In this document: piece by piece, positions 1-9,258 of the stretch
Position numbering within the stretch: the stretch's first letter is position 1
Layout of the letters: the number at the start of each line of letters is the position of its first letter
Source: Hamiltosporidium magnivora
Taxonomy: Eukaryota; Microsporidia; Dubosqiidae
Direction of reading: 5' to 3'
Length of the DNA stretch: 10,864 bases
NCBI GenBank assembly: GCA_004325065.1
Contig: PITI01000562.1
Location: forward strand, 1-10,864
The notes under the pieces: model-generated
Seen by the model: only the letters and a program-made list of their open reading frames with translations
Database searches by the model: none
What the model was told of the DNA's origin: nothing
Program-made: the position numbers and the translations under genes

Positions 1-139
1 TTTTATTTGCTTTCATTAAGAAGTTCTTTGTGTTTATTTCAATTTTTTATTTGCTTTCATTAAGAAGTTCTTTGTGTTTATTTCAATTTTTTATTTGCTT
101 TCATTAAGAAGTTCTTTGTGTTTATTTCAATTTTTTATT
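1..139. repeat. 44-bp tandem repeat, at least 3 copies
   Basis: Just over three consecutive copies of a 44-bp T-rich unit are present. The word tttatttgctttcat starts at 2, 46 and 90. The copies appear identical by eye, and the array decays after about 139, where the fourth copy diverges. The array starts at the window edge, so its true length is unknown. Identical copies suggest recent expansion, or a collapsed or misassembled minisatellite. No coding potential is seen in the unit. Confidence 0.95.
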
Positions 140-179
140 AATTTAAGTAATTTTAGTTATATTCTTATTTTCTTATTGA

Positions 180-392
180 ATGGTGGAGGGATAATATCGA
201 CATAAAAAACTTTCTGCTTGGCAATGAATATGTGGAACTGGTGTGATGACTATTTTTTGGATTTTTGGTGGGAATAAAACCACACTACATCTTCGGTTTT
301 TTAATGAGAGTTGTTATGAAGAGGAGAGGTTTAAGAAATGGAGAAACTTATTCTACAAATTTATTTGTAGTTTTTTATGTAACTAGATTGCA
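180..392 (+). pseudogene. possible decayed protein-coding fragment, function unknown
   Basis: Three short stretches read sensibly one after another in three frames, each shifted +1: NFLLGNEYVELV (about 208-243), DDYFLDFWWE (245-274) and NKTTLHLRFF onward (from 273). The last stays open to a stop at about 390-392 and contains a charged stretch, CYEEERFKKWRN. The two tryptophans and the clustered charged residues are unusual for random AT-rich DNA. No start codon with an upstream CCC motif is visible and the family is not recognised. A chance reading is a real alternative. Confidence 0.25.
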
Positions 393-760
393 GACCGCAG
401 CTGAACATGTAGGTAATTGCCATGTAAAAGCATGGAAACCTAGCCTTGCTCACTCGGGTTAGAAGACTTAGCGCCTGTGAGATATAAAACAAAAAACCAT
501 TAAAGGCCAGGAAAGCTAAGTAGCAGATTATACCTGTTGGTATGACATTGCACTGTCTAGGTGGACCCCATGTAAATCTCTGTTATATATTTGTTAGAAG
601 TTTATTGGGTTCAGAAAGTGTAGAGTAAGTGGGAATGCTGCATAGTCTTGGGGAAGCCCGGAGAAGGCTTTAACCTTCGATCACACTTCGTGTAACGGAC
701 ATACTAGAACACCGGGCAACTGCATCGCCTAGTAATTAGCTTCTACACACCTGATAGATG
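390..760. other. GC-richer island, possible repeat or structured RNA-like sequence
   Basis: Hand counting gives about 43% GC for 421-720, against roughly 15-25% in the spacer at 5280-9900. No sustained reading frame crosses it. Several small perfect hairpins are visible: CCATG-TAAAAG-CATGG (about 420-435), GAAGG-CTTTAA-CCTTC (about 663-678) and ACAC-TTC-GTGT (about 683-693). I do not recognise it as rRNA or tRNA; there is no tRNA B-box match. It could be the non-coding end of a repeat family, a structured RNA or transferred DNA. Confidence 0.45.
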
Positions 761-770
761 AAAGGCTTTT

Positions 771-1032
771 TTATGTAAGTATTTTTAAGAGATACTGATG
801 AAGTGTTGTCAAGCAGTTAGATGTAAAACTTAGAACTGCGTTAATGTCATAAAACAAAAAAAACACATGCCACTGTTTTAAAAAGATGTGATAGTCCTTT
901 GGATCTATTTAGTAAATTACTTGTTTTAATTTGGATAGATTCCTTTTGATTGTAATTTGATACCAACTTACTGTCTGCATTACTGCGATAATATAATAAA
1001 GAAAATCCAAGGAAAATAATATATAACGTCAT
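771..1032 (-). CDS. possible small secreted protein, frame-disrupted, function unknown
   Basis: An ATG at 1032 on the minus strand opens a 61-codon frame ending at 847. It begins with a signal-peptide-like segment (MTLYIIFLGFSLLYY) followed by a polar stretch rich in Asn, Ser and Lys. The frame ends just after a T8 run at about 857-864. Dropping one base of that run lets the reading continue about 25 more residues to a stop at 771-773, in a hydrophobic stretch containing TSNCLTTLHQYLLKIL. The longer product would be about 86 residues. No CCC motif lies before the ATG, unlike the two better genes here, and the protein is not recognised. In AT-rich DNA a frame of this size can occur by chance. 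Confidence 0.3.
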
Positions 1033-2990
1033 ATAAAGTTTATCAATTACAATATATTTATATATTTCTTGGTGTCTTTTTTATTATTAATATTTTTGTT
1101 TTTTATCTGGTGTCTAAACAAAAAAATCGGAAAGAGTTTTAATGAATAAAGTGTAAATATAAAGTTACTCATGTGAAATCTCTTTCAAACCAAATTTATT
1201 TTATTATTCGCTTTGTTCACTCTTGTTCTTTGTTTATTGTCCTTACAAAAGTAGGTCGCAAGAAATCTTAAAAGTTTAATTGACATATCTGTCGGAACCG
1301 TTGATATGGGAGTAAACATTATATCATCAATTAATAGTTTTCATTCGAAACTGTTGCTTCTAAGACATTTTCCATACTCTAGGTTACTAAAAGTTTCGGC
1401 CGTTACAAAATGATAGCGGATTTATGTTCCAGAGAAGAATGATATGTACTAATTTTTTTTATTAAAATGTGCGATATGATAGCTGGCGAATCTAAATAAT
1501 TCAATAAATTTCTAGTTAATTGGCCACAATGTCTCCATTCAATACGTTATCTTTAAATTATATGTTGTGACCTTGCTGTTTTCATTTATATTTGTAAATT
1601 CGTGACATTCTCACGAGTGAACTTCTGTATTACGCTTGCCCCTTCGTTATGACTACTAAACTCCAAAAACTCGAACTCGATCTATTCTGCGACGTCTTTC
1701 GGAAGAGGCGTGGCGTATTTACGGATTTTCCTTTTATCCATACTTGCTATATCATCTCTTTCACGACTCTCAACTAAAAACGTCAATAACAATCTTTTTT
1801 ATGATTTTTTGAATACACACAAATATTCAACTTTCAATATTTGCAATTTCACTCTCTACATTCTTCAATTAATTGTATTCTGTGCATAAAGGTCGTCTTA
1901 AGTGGCTTCGTTTGTAAATATTTTTTACTTCTTTATAGTCGTTGCCGGCTTATATCCTTTTGTTGTAGTTTCGATCCTAGTATGCAAGCGATTGATATCC
2001 GGTTTTTAATTGATTTGCGTATAACGTAGATGAATGGAAACAAGTTAGATGTCTTTAATTTTTGCCTTCAAGTGAGTGTACTTGCGAGTGTGTATATGTG
2101 TTCAAATTGGGGCAAGCATATGTAATTGCAAGAATGAAGTGATATATTTGATAGTTATGAATAGGTCTTGGTCCATTCTTTCACAATATCGAAAAGCGAA
2201 AAGGTTTTTTTATCGAAAAAGCAATCCATCAATTGCCAGACTTGGAACTTTAAAACTGAGATTTGCCTTCCTTTGTTTTTAAAAAACCTAAATAATACAT
2301 GCCTCGAACCAAGGATGATGTTTGAGCATTAATAGGAATAGTTGGGGAACAAAATCCGTCTTTGGTTGATGTCATCCTACAAAATTTGATCATGGAATGT
2401 GATTCATCGTGTAACTGCGTCATTTATGTCTGCTCATTCTCAATATCTAGCAATTTTTATATCAAACATTTGGCACATATTTCATTTTCCAGTTAAGTAT
2501 AGATATGAGTGTTTACTATAATTTTTTTTGCATTTTGCGAATAAAAAGGATGATTCAAGACATGCATTGTGGTTTATTAGTCGTGTTGAAGGTGAACTTA
2601 ATGTTCGAATATTACGAAAATAACCAGACAATAAAATTAGGCATCCACTAAAGGACTCTAGCATTTCTTCTCGGATTTTGCTTTGTACGATCAAATGCTT
2701 CCAGTGTGTTCAGTCGCGACTTTACACCTGTCCCATATATTACGTTTAGATCTTTCGAGAACTTTACCGATTCGAAAATTTTACTAAAATTGCATGTCAA
2801 TGTTTGCTTGGTTATCAAATTAAGTGGAAATTTTAAGAATAAATGCGGATCATACCACCATGCAAAATTTTGCTGCAGTTGTAGAAAAAGGAAAAAAGGC
2901 GATAGATTTAAGATAGAAAAATTAGCTCTTTTTAATAATAGTTCTATCTTATTAACACAACACCCTTTGGAGCATTTAAATTTCAAATAA
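1033..2990. other. no supportable gene; moderately GC-richer non-coding region
   Basis: No reading frame here has a convincing start, length and composition together. The longest open stretches are under 115 codons and overlap on opposite strands (about 2648-2990), as expected when both strands are open by chance. Several lines hand-count at 33-43% GC (for example 1621-1680 and 2701-2760), clearly above the spacer right of 2990. CG-containing words are common. This could be relic transposon or old coding DNA, but no domain motif is firm enough to name. Confidence 0.5.
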
Positions 2991-3526
2991 CACCCGCTTT
3001 CTTATTTTTCCATACATTAACACCCTAAACACACAGCAATCCGTACAAACCCCCTTTAACCTAATACACATTTTCGAAAGCGACTTTTAAATCACCGAAT
3101 TCTTATCAACTTCTTTAAAAGAATACGTAATATATTAGCACCATATAAATCATTTACTCTTTGTATTTTTTTTAATAGAAATTACTTAATTTATTTTTTT
3201 GTTAATCTATCTTTATGATGAAAACTATACCTCTTTATATAAATTATGACACCCTTTATTTACCTATATTATACACACACATATAAATTCGTTCATTTTC
3301 TAAATATAAATAGATTATGGAAATTAAATAAATTAATTTTTTTTTGGAATTTGATTTATGATTGAATACAATAAAAGCGAATTAATTCAACTGATCATAA
3401 TAATTTGATTAAATAAAGAATCAGTAAAAAAAATAATTTGGAAAACTAGCAAATAAAAATCAAGACGTATAATCTATCTTTTTTTGGTAAATTATACGAT
3501 TCATAATTCAAAAAAATTATAACCCC
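2991..3526. other. AT-rich upstream region of the 3527 gene
   Basis: GC drops sharply after about 3120. The stretch holds long A/T runs and several scattered ACACCC words between 2950 and 3250. No gene and no clear TATA element distinct from the AT-rich background is visible. It ends in the C4 run directly before the ATG at 3527. Confidence 0.5.
3523..3526 (+). promoter_or_regulatory. CCC-type motif directly before start codon
   Basis: Four C residues lie immediately before the ATG at 3527 in otherwise AT-rich DNA. CCC- or GGG-like motifs within a few bases of the start are known for microsporidian genes. The motif supports 3527 as the true start. Confidence 0.6.
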
Positions 3527-3667
3527 ATGTTTTTTTATATTCTTATTTGCATAGTAGCATCTCCATCAGGGAATAACTATACTGGTATTTTGGAAGACCC
3601 AAAAACTACAGAAAATATGGATTTAAGATTTCTTTATTTTATGACAAAACTAAAACATTTGGAGTAG
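3527..3667 (+). CDS. N-terminal segment (signal peptide) of the broken gene
   Basis: This 46-codon frame starts at the CCCC-preceded ATG and stops with TAG at 3665-3667. Residues 1-12 are hydrophobic, then a polar stretch (SPSGNNYTG) and acidic residues follow, as expected for a cleaved signal peptide. A second in-frame ATG occurs at 3617. Near 3650-3657 the overlapping frame takes over: adding one A to the A-run changes the ending KLKHLE-stop into KLKTFGVDKL, which continues into the next segment. The segment is therefore best seen as part of the larger gene, not a separate peptide. Confidence 0.65.
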   Translation: MFFYILICIVASPSGNNYTGILEDPKTTENMDLRFLYFMTKLKHLE

Positions 3668-4089
3668 ATAAGCTTATTTTAGATTTTTTGCGTATTTGGT
3701 CAGAGGAGGTGGATTGGTATGCGATATTCTTACGGGGAAAACTCTATTATAAAGAAGTGAAAAATTATACAGATAAAAAATATCACACAGTGTTATTATA
3801 TTTTACAGCATTTGTTTGTGAAATTATATATTTTGATACCAAAAAAGCAGACATTATACATTACAAACCAGAATTTCTTTTTAATCTGATTTGTTTTGGA
3901 AGATTTTTAGAATTCATCGAAACAGATAAAAATATGATCACAGAAATAGAGAAAACGTTTAAAGATTCTGTCGTCCAAAAAAAATGTTTGCATTCCTTAA
4001 AAAAAGATATGAGTAAACAAACCTGTGAAAAAGCCATAATATGCAGGAATGGAAATGTTTTGATGACAACCAACTTGATGAGGAAATAA
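3577..4089 (+). CDS. second segment of the broken gene, unknown domain
   Basis: This frame opens after a stop at 3574-3576 and is likely genuine from about 3655, where it takes over from the signal-peptide frame. It reads through IWSEEVDWYAIFLRGKLYY and a run of hydrophobic and Lys-rich residues, and ends at TAA 4087-4089. Cysteines fall near the end (KKCLHSL, KQTCEKAIIC). The last ten or so codons look out of frame. Adding one T to the run at 4058-4061 gives NVFDDNQLDEEIMK, which joins the next segment. There is no ATG near its left end, which fits a continuation rather than an independent gene. Confidence 0.6.
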   Translation, partial: LYWYFGRPKNYRKYGFKISLFYDKTKTFGVDKLILDFLRIWSEEVDWYAIFLRGKLYYKEVKNYTDKKYHTVLLYFTAFVCEIIYFDTKKADIIHYKPEFLFNLICFGRFLEFIETDKNMITEIEKTFKDSVVQKKCLHSLKKDMSKQTCEKAIICRNGNVLMTTNLMRK

Positions 4090-4859
4090 TGAAAGCAACA
4101 AAAATAAACTTTTTAATATCAAATAGGGAAAGTTTTAAAGAACTATGCGTTATTTTATCCAACGCAAAGTATGAATTCTTTTTTGGGTTTTTCACGACAT
4201 TGAAAATTGATTTTGTTGGAAAAGCAGGAGGATATCTAGAATTTTTCGTTAAAAACACTTCAGAGAATCTAAAAATTTCCCCAGAATTTCTAGAAGAAAT
4301 AAATAATACGGTAGAAATCTTGAACAAAAATATTTATTCTGAATCAGGGGATCATCAGCATAAAGATATTTTGGAATACATCTCGAAGCCAATCATTACA
4401 AAAGTTTTAAGTGATTCCATTCAATTTAATAAAATATGTGAATTTTCTAATAATATGGGTACTTTTCAAAATGAAACAGAAGATCTTAACTTTCCCCGGA
4501 TTTTAATAGAGATCTTTTATGAAGAAAATGAGGTGAATTATATAAAAACTTTATATGAATGGCTAATGAAAAAAAAAGAATATCATAAATATATCTCTGC
4601 TGTATTATGTTTAAAGGTTTTCTGTTTTAAAGGAAAATTTTCGGACAAAAATATTATAAGCAGAATCCTTATTGAATTTTTATTCCTTGCAGATGTGTTA
4701 AAAAGGGAATTACATAAAACTGGCAATGTAGAAGAAATAAATAAGTGTAGAGAGGTTTATGTTAATGGTTTGAAAGCCCAAATCGAGTTTTCAAATAAAA
4801 AATATGCTGATAACACACCAGTTGGTTATTTGGGCGATAGTAAAGTGCTAAAAACATAA
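4041..4859 (+). CDS. longest uninterrupted segment (272 codons) of the broken gene, unknown function
   Basis: The frame is open from 4029, has a first ATG at 4041 and stops at TAA 4857-4859. Composition is strongly protein-like: alternating amphipathic helical stretches (EFLEEINNTVEILNKN, IIKTL-type segments, EWLMKKKEYHKYISAVLC) with few low-complexity runs. I see no catalytic motif, zinc finger or repeat. An automatic annotation would probably call this a stand-alone hypothetical protein starting at 4041. However, that ATG lacks an upstream CCC and lies inside the overlap with the previous segment, so I treat it as the middle of the 3527-5224 gene. After the stop the same frame stays open again from 4860. 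Confidence 0.7.
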   Translation: MQEWKCFDDNQLDEEIMKATKINFLISNRESFKELCVILSNAKYEFFFGFFTTLKIDFVGKAGGYLEFFVKNTSENLKISPEFLEEINNTVEILNKNIYSESGDHQHKDILEYISKPIITKVLSDSIQFNKICEFSNNMGTFQNETEDLNFPRILIEIFYEENEVNYIKTLYEWLMKKKEYHKYISAVLCLKVFCFKGKFSDKNIISRILIEFLFLADVLKRELHKTGNVEEINKCREVYVNGLKAQIEFSNKKYADNTPVGYLGDSKVLKT

Positions 4860-5120
4860 ATTTTATTGGTAATATACTGTTATATAAAAGTATTTTCCAA
4901 TAAAGATTCTATAAATTATATGATGAAACAAATAAAAGAAAAATTAAATAAAGTGCAAAATACACAAAACAAAATATTTTGTACTCTATGGAAAGGTATC
5001 TTGCATATATTTTTGAAAATGAAATTTAACAATTTACTTCTGATGAACGAATACACCTTTTTGGAACATCTAATCCACAATAACTTGGTACCTTGGGCTC
5101 TTCTGCATCTAAAAAGTTGA
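4860..5120 (+). CDS. fifth segment of the broken gene, unknown function
   Basis: The frame is open for 86 codons to TGA at 5118-5120. The good part begins at about 4897 (NKDSINYMMKQIKEKLNK). Just before it, the alternative frame from 4847 to 4903 reads AKNINFIGNILLYKS, so the likely path runs through that short frame, using one base lost at 4850-4854 and one gained at 4893-4896. The segment contains a predicted amphipathic region with basic residues and ends with NNLVPWALLHLK. Its first plausible Met codon is internal, and no separate start signature exists. Confidence 0.6.
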   Translation: MLLVIYCYIKVFSNKDSINYMMKQIKEKLNKVQNTQNKIFCTLWKGILHIFLKMKFNNLLLMNEYTFLEHLIHNNLVPWALLHLKS

Positions 5121-5125
5121 CATAG

Positions 5126-5224
5126 TGGGGCTTCAGAGAGCTAATTTTATTCATAGTTGTGCTATTTCTAGTCCTTTCTGGTATTTTATTTGGAATATAC
5201 TGGTATTTCCATCCTAATAAGTAA
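5126..5224 (+). CDS. C-terminal membrane anchor segment of the broken gene
   Basis: In this frame about 20 hydrophobic residues (LILFIVVLFLVLSGILFG) are followed by a short tail, IYWYFHPNK, and TAA at 5222-5224. It is a textbook single transmembrane helix at a protein C-terminus. The upstream segment reaches it if one A at 5111-5115 and one G at 5127-5130 are treated as extra. The close fit of the tail, the stop and the following AATAAA argues that this is the true end of the gene. Confidence 0.6.
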   Translation, partial: WGFRELILFIVVLFLVLSGILFGIYWYFHPNK

Positions 5225-5227
5225 AAG

Positions 5228-5233
5228 AATAAA
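5228..5233 (+). promoter_or_regulatory. poly(A) signal AATAAA
   Basis: AATAAA begins four bases after the TAA at 5222-5224. Very short 3' untranslated regions, with the signal close to or overlapping the stop, are typical of microsporidia. In AT-rich DNA the hexamer alone is weak evidence; its position after the predicted stop is what gives it weight. Confidence 0.5.
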
Positions 5234-5501
5234 ATATTTTGAATACTGAATCATTTCCTCTTTAACGTAATTGCTTTATTTCGTCTTATTTTTTTCTATT
5301 TAATACGATTTTTGAATTTTACATTTTTACAATATTATAAGTTATTTGAATTCCAGTCTTCTTTCTATAAATCACAGTAGAAATCATATGTATCATTAAA
5401 TCTATTCGATTCTTATCTTTCTAATCCTTTTTTATTGATTTCATGTTTTAAATGTAGCTTTCAGCTTTTTATATGATATACATGGTAATGTTTCCGAATT
5501 T

Positions 5502-5517
5502 GATTGGAATTCCAATC
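5502..5517. repeat. 16-bp perfect palindrome
   Basis: GATTGGAATTCCAATC reads the same on both strands. No gene lies nearby on either side. A chance match of this length is plausible about once in a window this size, so no function is assigned. Confidence 0.9.
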
Positions 5518-8500
5518 TTGATTCTGAAAATTCAACTTTATAGAAAAACGGTTTCAACTGTATTTTTATGATTCTTTTCTACTTTTCCGCAATTCTTAGA
5601 TCCTAAGGAGCTTCTCATGTTGCATTATTTTATTTATTAATAATACAACGAGAACTTATAAATAAACTTTTATCCAAAACTATGGCCTAGTAATAAGATC
5701 AAATTCTCGGGTCAAAGAGTCTTCTTCATTCATTAATTTCTCGATTCAAAACCTAGATGCGAGTCTAGTAGTAATGTTTTGGTATCCAAATATCTTTTAT
5801 TTTTTTTCAAATGTATTTTGGTATTCTATCCTGTTTTTTTTTTTTTTTTTCAATTCCTTCCTTCGGCTTTCTCCCTGTAGAATTGATATCTGGCAAAATG
5901 ATAAATCTAGCAATTATTATCACCATGCTTGATCTTATAAGGTCTTCAAATAAATAAAATAAACGTTTTTTTTGGTTTGCAACTGTTTTTAGGGAAAATT
6001 ATGGTGAAAGGAAAAAGTTTAAATCCAATATTTGAAACTATAAACTTTGAAATAATATCATAGAAAAAATATCTGTTCCAACAAGAGTCTATTTCACCCA
6101 GTTTAATCTGCTTATCTTCCTCGCAACTTTCTTTAGGATGTCTGTGTATTATATTAAGTTATTCTCTATATTTTGACCTAAAAAAATAGTAAAATAATGC
6201 AAAAACATGAGTGTGCAACAAAAATAAACTTTCGATAAAAATTAATTTATAGTAGTTTGGATATATTATATTAAATTTTACATTTATTACAATTATTGTA
6301 TTTGAAACTGAACGAAAATATAAAAAAGTCTGGTAAACTAAAACAACAGAAAACATCTGTAATTTTTAGTAGTATTAAACACAGGAAATTCGAAAAATGA
6401 TATATAATATAAAAATTTTTTCCCAATCTGCTTCGAATTAAAAGCGGTGATATTTACAGGTTCGAGAAAACTCCTATTTTTAGAACTTAGAAGTAAAAAC
6501 GACTGTATTAAATTATATTTTCATTGAAAATATATTGTATAAATAACCTTAAATTTATACGGCTATTTTTTTAGTTTTATTATATTTCCGAGCACATATT
6601 TTACAAAATTCATGAACAAACAAAGTGGTACATCTGTTCGCTTTGTAGCTTGCATTTAATTTTTTAGCGTAAAGAATGTGAACATTAAAGTAATTATTGT
6701 ATCATCTGATTTGGCTGTATTCAACTATTTTTTGAAATACCTGGCCATATGATACTTCATGACAAGTCGGAGTTATTATAAATTTTCTTTCAATATTATT
6801 CCTTCATAATACATTCGTAATTTAGTAATAGAAAGTTGACTTCTTCAGATGATATGATGTCATTTGATGCGTTGGTCTGTATAATTATAAATATTTCATA
6901 CCTCTTTATCAAGGATACTATCTCCTAGAAAAATAATTTTGAATTTCTGTTCATCGTTTATCTAATCTAGTAATGTATTGACTGGGAACTCAGCTCGAAA
7001 TGTTAAATTTTTTATAAAAATATTTGATCTAATTATTGTTGAACATGTTTTATACGTCTTAGTAAATTATACCAAAAGAATCAATAAATATATGCTCTAC
7101 ATTTTTAAAGTAGTAATTTTAAATAAGATTTAATCTAATATATTTATTTGCATTTCTTGCAAAAGCTGATTTATATGCACATGAACAATTCCATGAATAT
7201 TTAATGTTATTTTTGTCTCTTCACGGAAAAATCGATTCATTCTCCTAATAATAACCGCAAAAAAAGATATTGTCCAAATAGCTAAGAAATTTTATACCTG
7301 ATTAATTTAAAAAAATTTACATATAAAACAACTAGGAAATTATAGAATTAATAAATTATTAATGCTTCATATACCCAAGAAGCCGCTTCACACGAATAAA
7401 TTACAACGAGAAAGAAAAAAGACAGTGGTAAAAATTTGTGGTAAACCGAACAGAATAAATATAAAATGCGAAGTAAAACACTAAAAATTAAAATAAAATA
7501 TCTAAGAAGATTAAAAATATGCAAATTAAAAAATAGCTTAGGTTTTCATTGGGGATGCCCCTAGAGCGACCAATAATTCAGAAATGAAAGACCAAAAGAA
7601 TATAGAGTAGCAAATCACGTAAAGTAATAAACCCACTTCATAATATTAAGAAATTATAGCACAGCAAATCGAGTTTAGGAAGAAAATCTACTTTGTATCC
7701 TTAAGAATGTAAAATCAAGTTCGTTTTAACGAGCAAATTAGCTAGTATTTCTACTTTTTAATTACTTTGTTTAGATTCTAAACTCATGGGTTTGAAAGTA
7801 TTCTCAATAAAGAAGAATTTTAATAATCTAAAATAAAATTTTTATATTATGTATCTCTCCCAAGTGTATTTAAACTTCGCACGCGCAGATATTTTATTCG
7901 CTCTACATAGAAATTTATCCGGTAATCTACACTTTTTAATGAAGAGGTTTTCTTAATAAGAAAATAAAAATTATAAATAAAGTTAAAATTATAGATAATC
8001 TTAGTATGAATTTCTAATACGAAGAAGTTATTTGGTTTTCCACGTTTTTTAAACCATGAATCTTTTTTTTATTATTTTATACTAAAAATCAAATTGTGAT
8101 AACTAAAAATTTATCGGTAGAAAAAACTATTGATGTAGTTGAGGTTTTTCCCTTATAATTTCTTGAAATTTTAGTACCCTTTTACCAGTAGGAATTATCA
8201 GCAGCAACTTCAAGTGCTCATCTGTTAAATGATATGTAAGTATTTTTTGTGTATTTCTTTTAAAAGAATATATTGTCACCTAATTTCTAGTGACGAAAGC
8301 AGAAAAAAACTTTCAAGCAACTTCATGAAAGTTATTGAATTTAGTTGCTGAAAAATTATAATTAATTTCGAGCAATTAAATGGAAAATTCCACTTTAGAA
8401 ATATTGTTTAGACGCATATTAACCTTTTTTTAAAGCCTGTATGTAATTTTAAACACTTAATTCAAAAATATTGAAAATAAACATAGAAGGAATATTTTCT

Positions 8501-9258
8501 AAACGTTGGTATAAAATCTAATGAATTCTTTGCCTCAAGATTTTTATAAAACTCGATGTATTTCGCGGCCAAAAAGGTTGGAAACTCTTGTTCTATTCGA
8601 TCGAAATGTTTTAATTCTTAGAATATATATTTGAGTCTGTTTTTATTAGCTTAATAGCTGGTAAAAAATAATAGAGTAGAATTTATGTTTCTAAGACAGT
8701 TTCCCATTTAATACTCGTATTCCGAATAAAAATTTGGTAAAAACTTATTTGAACAATATCATGAATATTAATTTACTCAGATTAGAATATTACATATGAG
8801 AAGAAGGTGGAAATTATGCAATTAATTATTACTCAATATATCATGCTAAGTAAAATATATTATTTTGTACAAAGAAAGAGCTCTCATACCTATAAGCCAA
8901 CAAAAATCAAGTGAAATACGATTGAAAATATGTTAAACTTGAAAAGAACTAGGAATAATGATATGAAATTTCAAAAAAATATTAAGCAACGAAAAAAAGG
9001 GTTGAAAAATATTCCAATAAAAAAGATCTAGAACTTTTATTGTGAAATTTTTAAAAGAAGAAAAAGAATTCAGAAATGAAAACTCTTTAGAAATAATTAA
9101 GAAAACATATTAGTAGAGGTTATAAAAGCCTAAATAAAAATAATATGTTAGTACTGGTCATTCAAGGATACTTAAAGATGTAAATCTAATTTTCGTCATT
9201 CTTTTATTGTTGAATGAAAAATTTGATCGATTTTTACGAGCGTAAAAGCTAATTATTA

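Larger units (their letters stand above)
3527..5224 (+). pseudogene. predicted type I membrane protein gene with six homopolymer frame breaks, function unknown
   Basis: The start ATG follows CCCC and opens with a signal-peptide-like segment (MFFYILICIVAS). Reading on needs six frame changes, each placeable at a homopolymer: A-run near 3652-3655 (one base lost), T-run 4058-4061 (lost), A-run 4850-4854 (lost), T-run 4893-4896 (gained), A-run 5111-5115 (gained) and G-run 5127-5130 (gained). The inferred product is about 565 residues. Its long central part is rich in Lys, Glu, Asn, Phe and Ile, and it ends in a hydrophobic segment (FIVVLFLVLSGILFG) followed by a short tail, IYWYFHPNK, and TAA at 5222-5224. 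AATAAA follows at once. Signal peptide plus C-terminal anchor predicts a type I membrane protein with its bulk outside the cytosol. I recognise no family. Given the indel pattern, it may be an intact gene with sequencing errors rather than a dead one. Confidence 0.75.

Noticed and set aside
265..462. 65-codon + frame beginning with TTG.
   Set aside because: No ATG or start signature, and it runs into the GC-rich non-coding island; the overlapping frame from 246 looks more protein-like.
752..830. CTGATAGATGAAA and ACTGATGAAG words suggesting a hammerhead ribozyme core.
   Set aside because: No stem II follows the CTGATGA-like word and no correctly placed GAAA closes the core.
1160..2030. Minus-strand reading with protein-like patches (for example DKRKIRKYATPLPKDVAE) that looked like a decayed retroelement gene.
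   Set aside because: About 20 stops in roughly 250-280 codons is close to what random DNA of this composition gives.
2296..2320. Minus-strand TGGTTCGAGGC, and + strand GGTTCGAGAAA near 6461, as tRNA B-box candidates.
   Set aside because: Neither has the closing C-C of the T-arm or a matching acceptor stem and A box at the right distance.
2480..2660. A + strand reading (FANKKDDSRHALWFISRVEG followed by LNVRILRK-stop-PD) whose W-x4-VE-x11-PD spacing resembles ISXO2/Merlin-type transposases.
   Set aside because: The frame holds stops, the expected acidic catalytic contexts and the NHS motif downstream could not be found, and no inverted termini were seen. One motif-length likeness is not enough.
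2648..2990. Overlapping open frames on both strands (94 codons plus, 112 codons minus).
   Set aside because: Neither has a CCC-preceded ATG or a recognisable domain, and both strands being open at once is a sign of chance low stop density.
2955..3260. Scattered ACACCC words as a possible telomere-like tract.
   Set aside because: They are irregularly spaced, interrupted and not a tandem array; CCCTAA occurs only once.
6159..6356. 65-codon hydrophobic minus-strand frame.
   Set aside because: AT-rich DNA readily gives Phe/Ile/Leu/Tyr-rich chance frames; no CCC motif before the ATG and no partner gene nearby.
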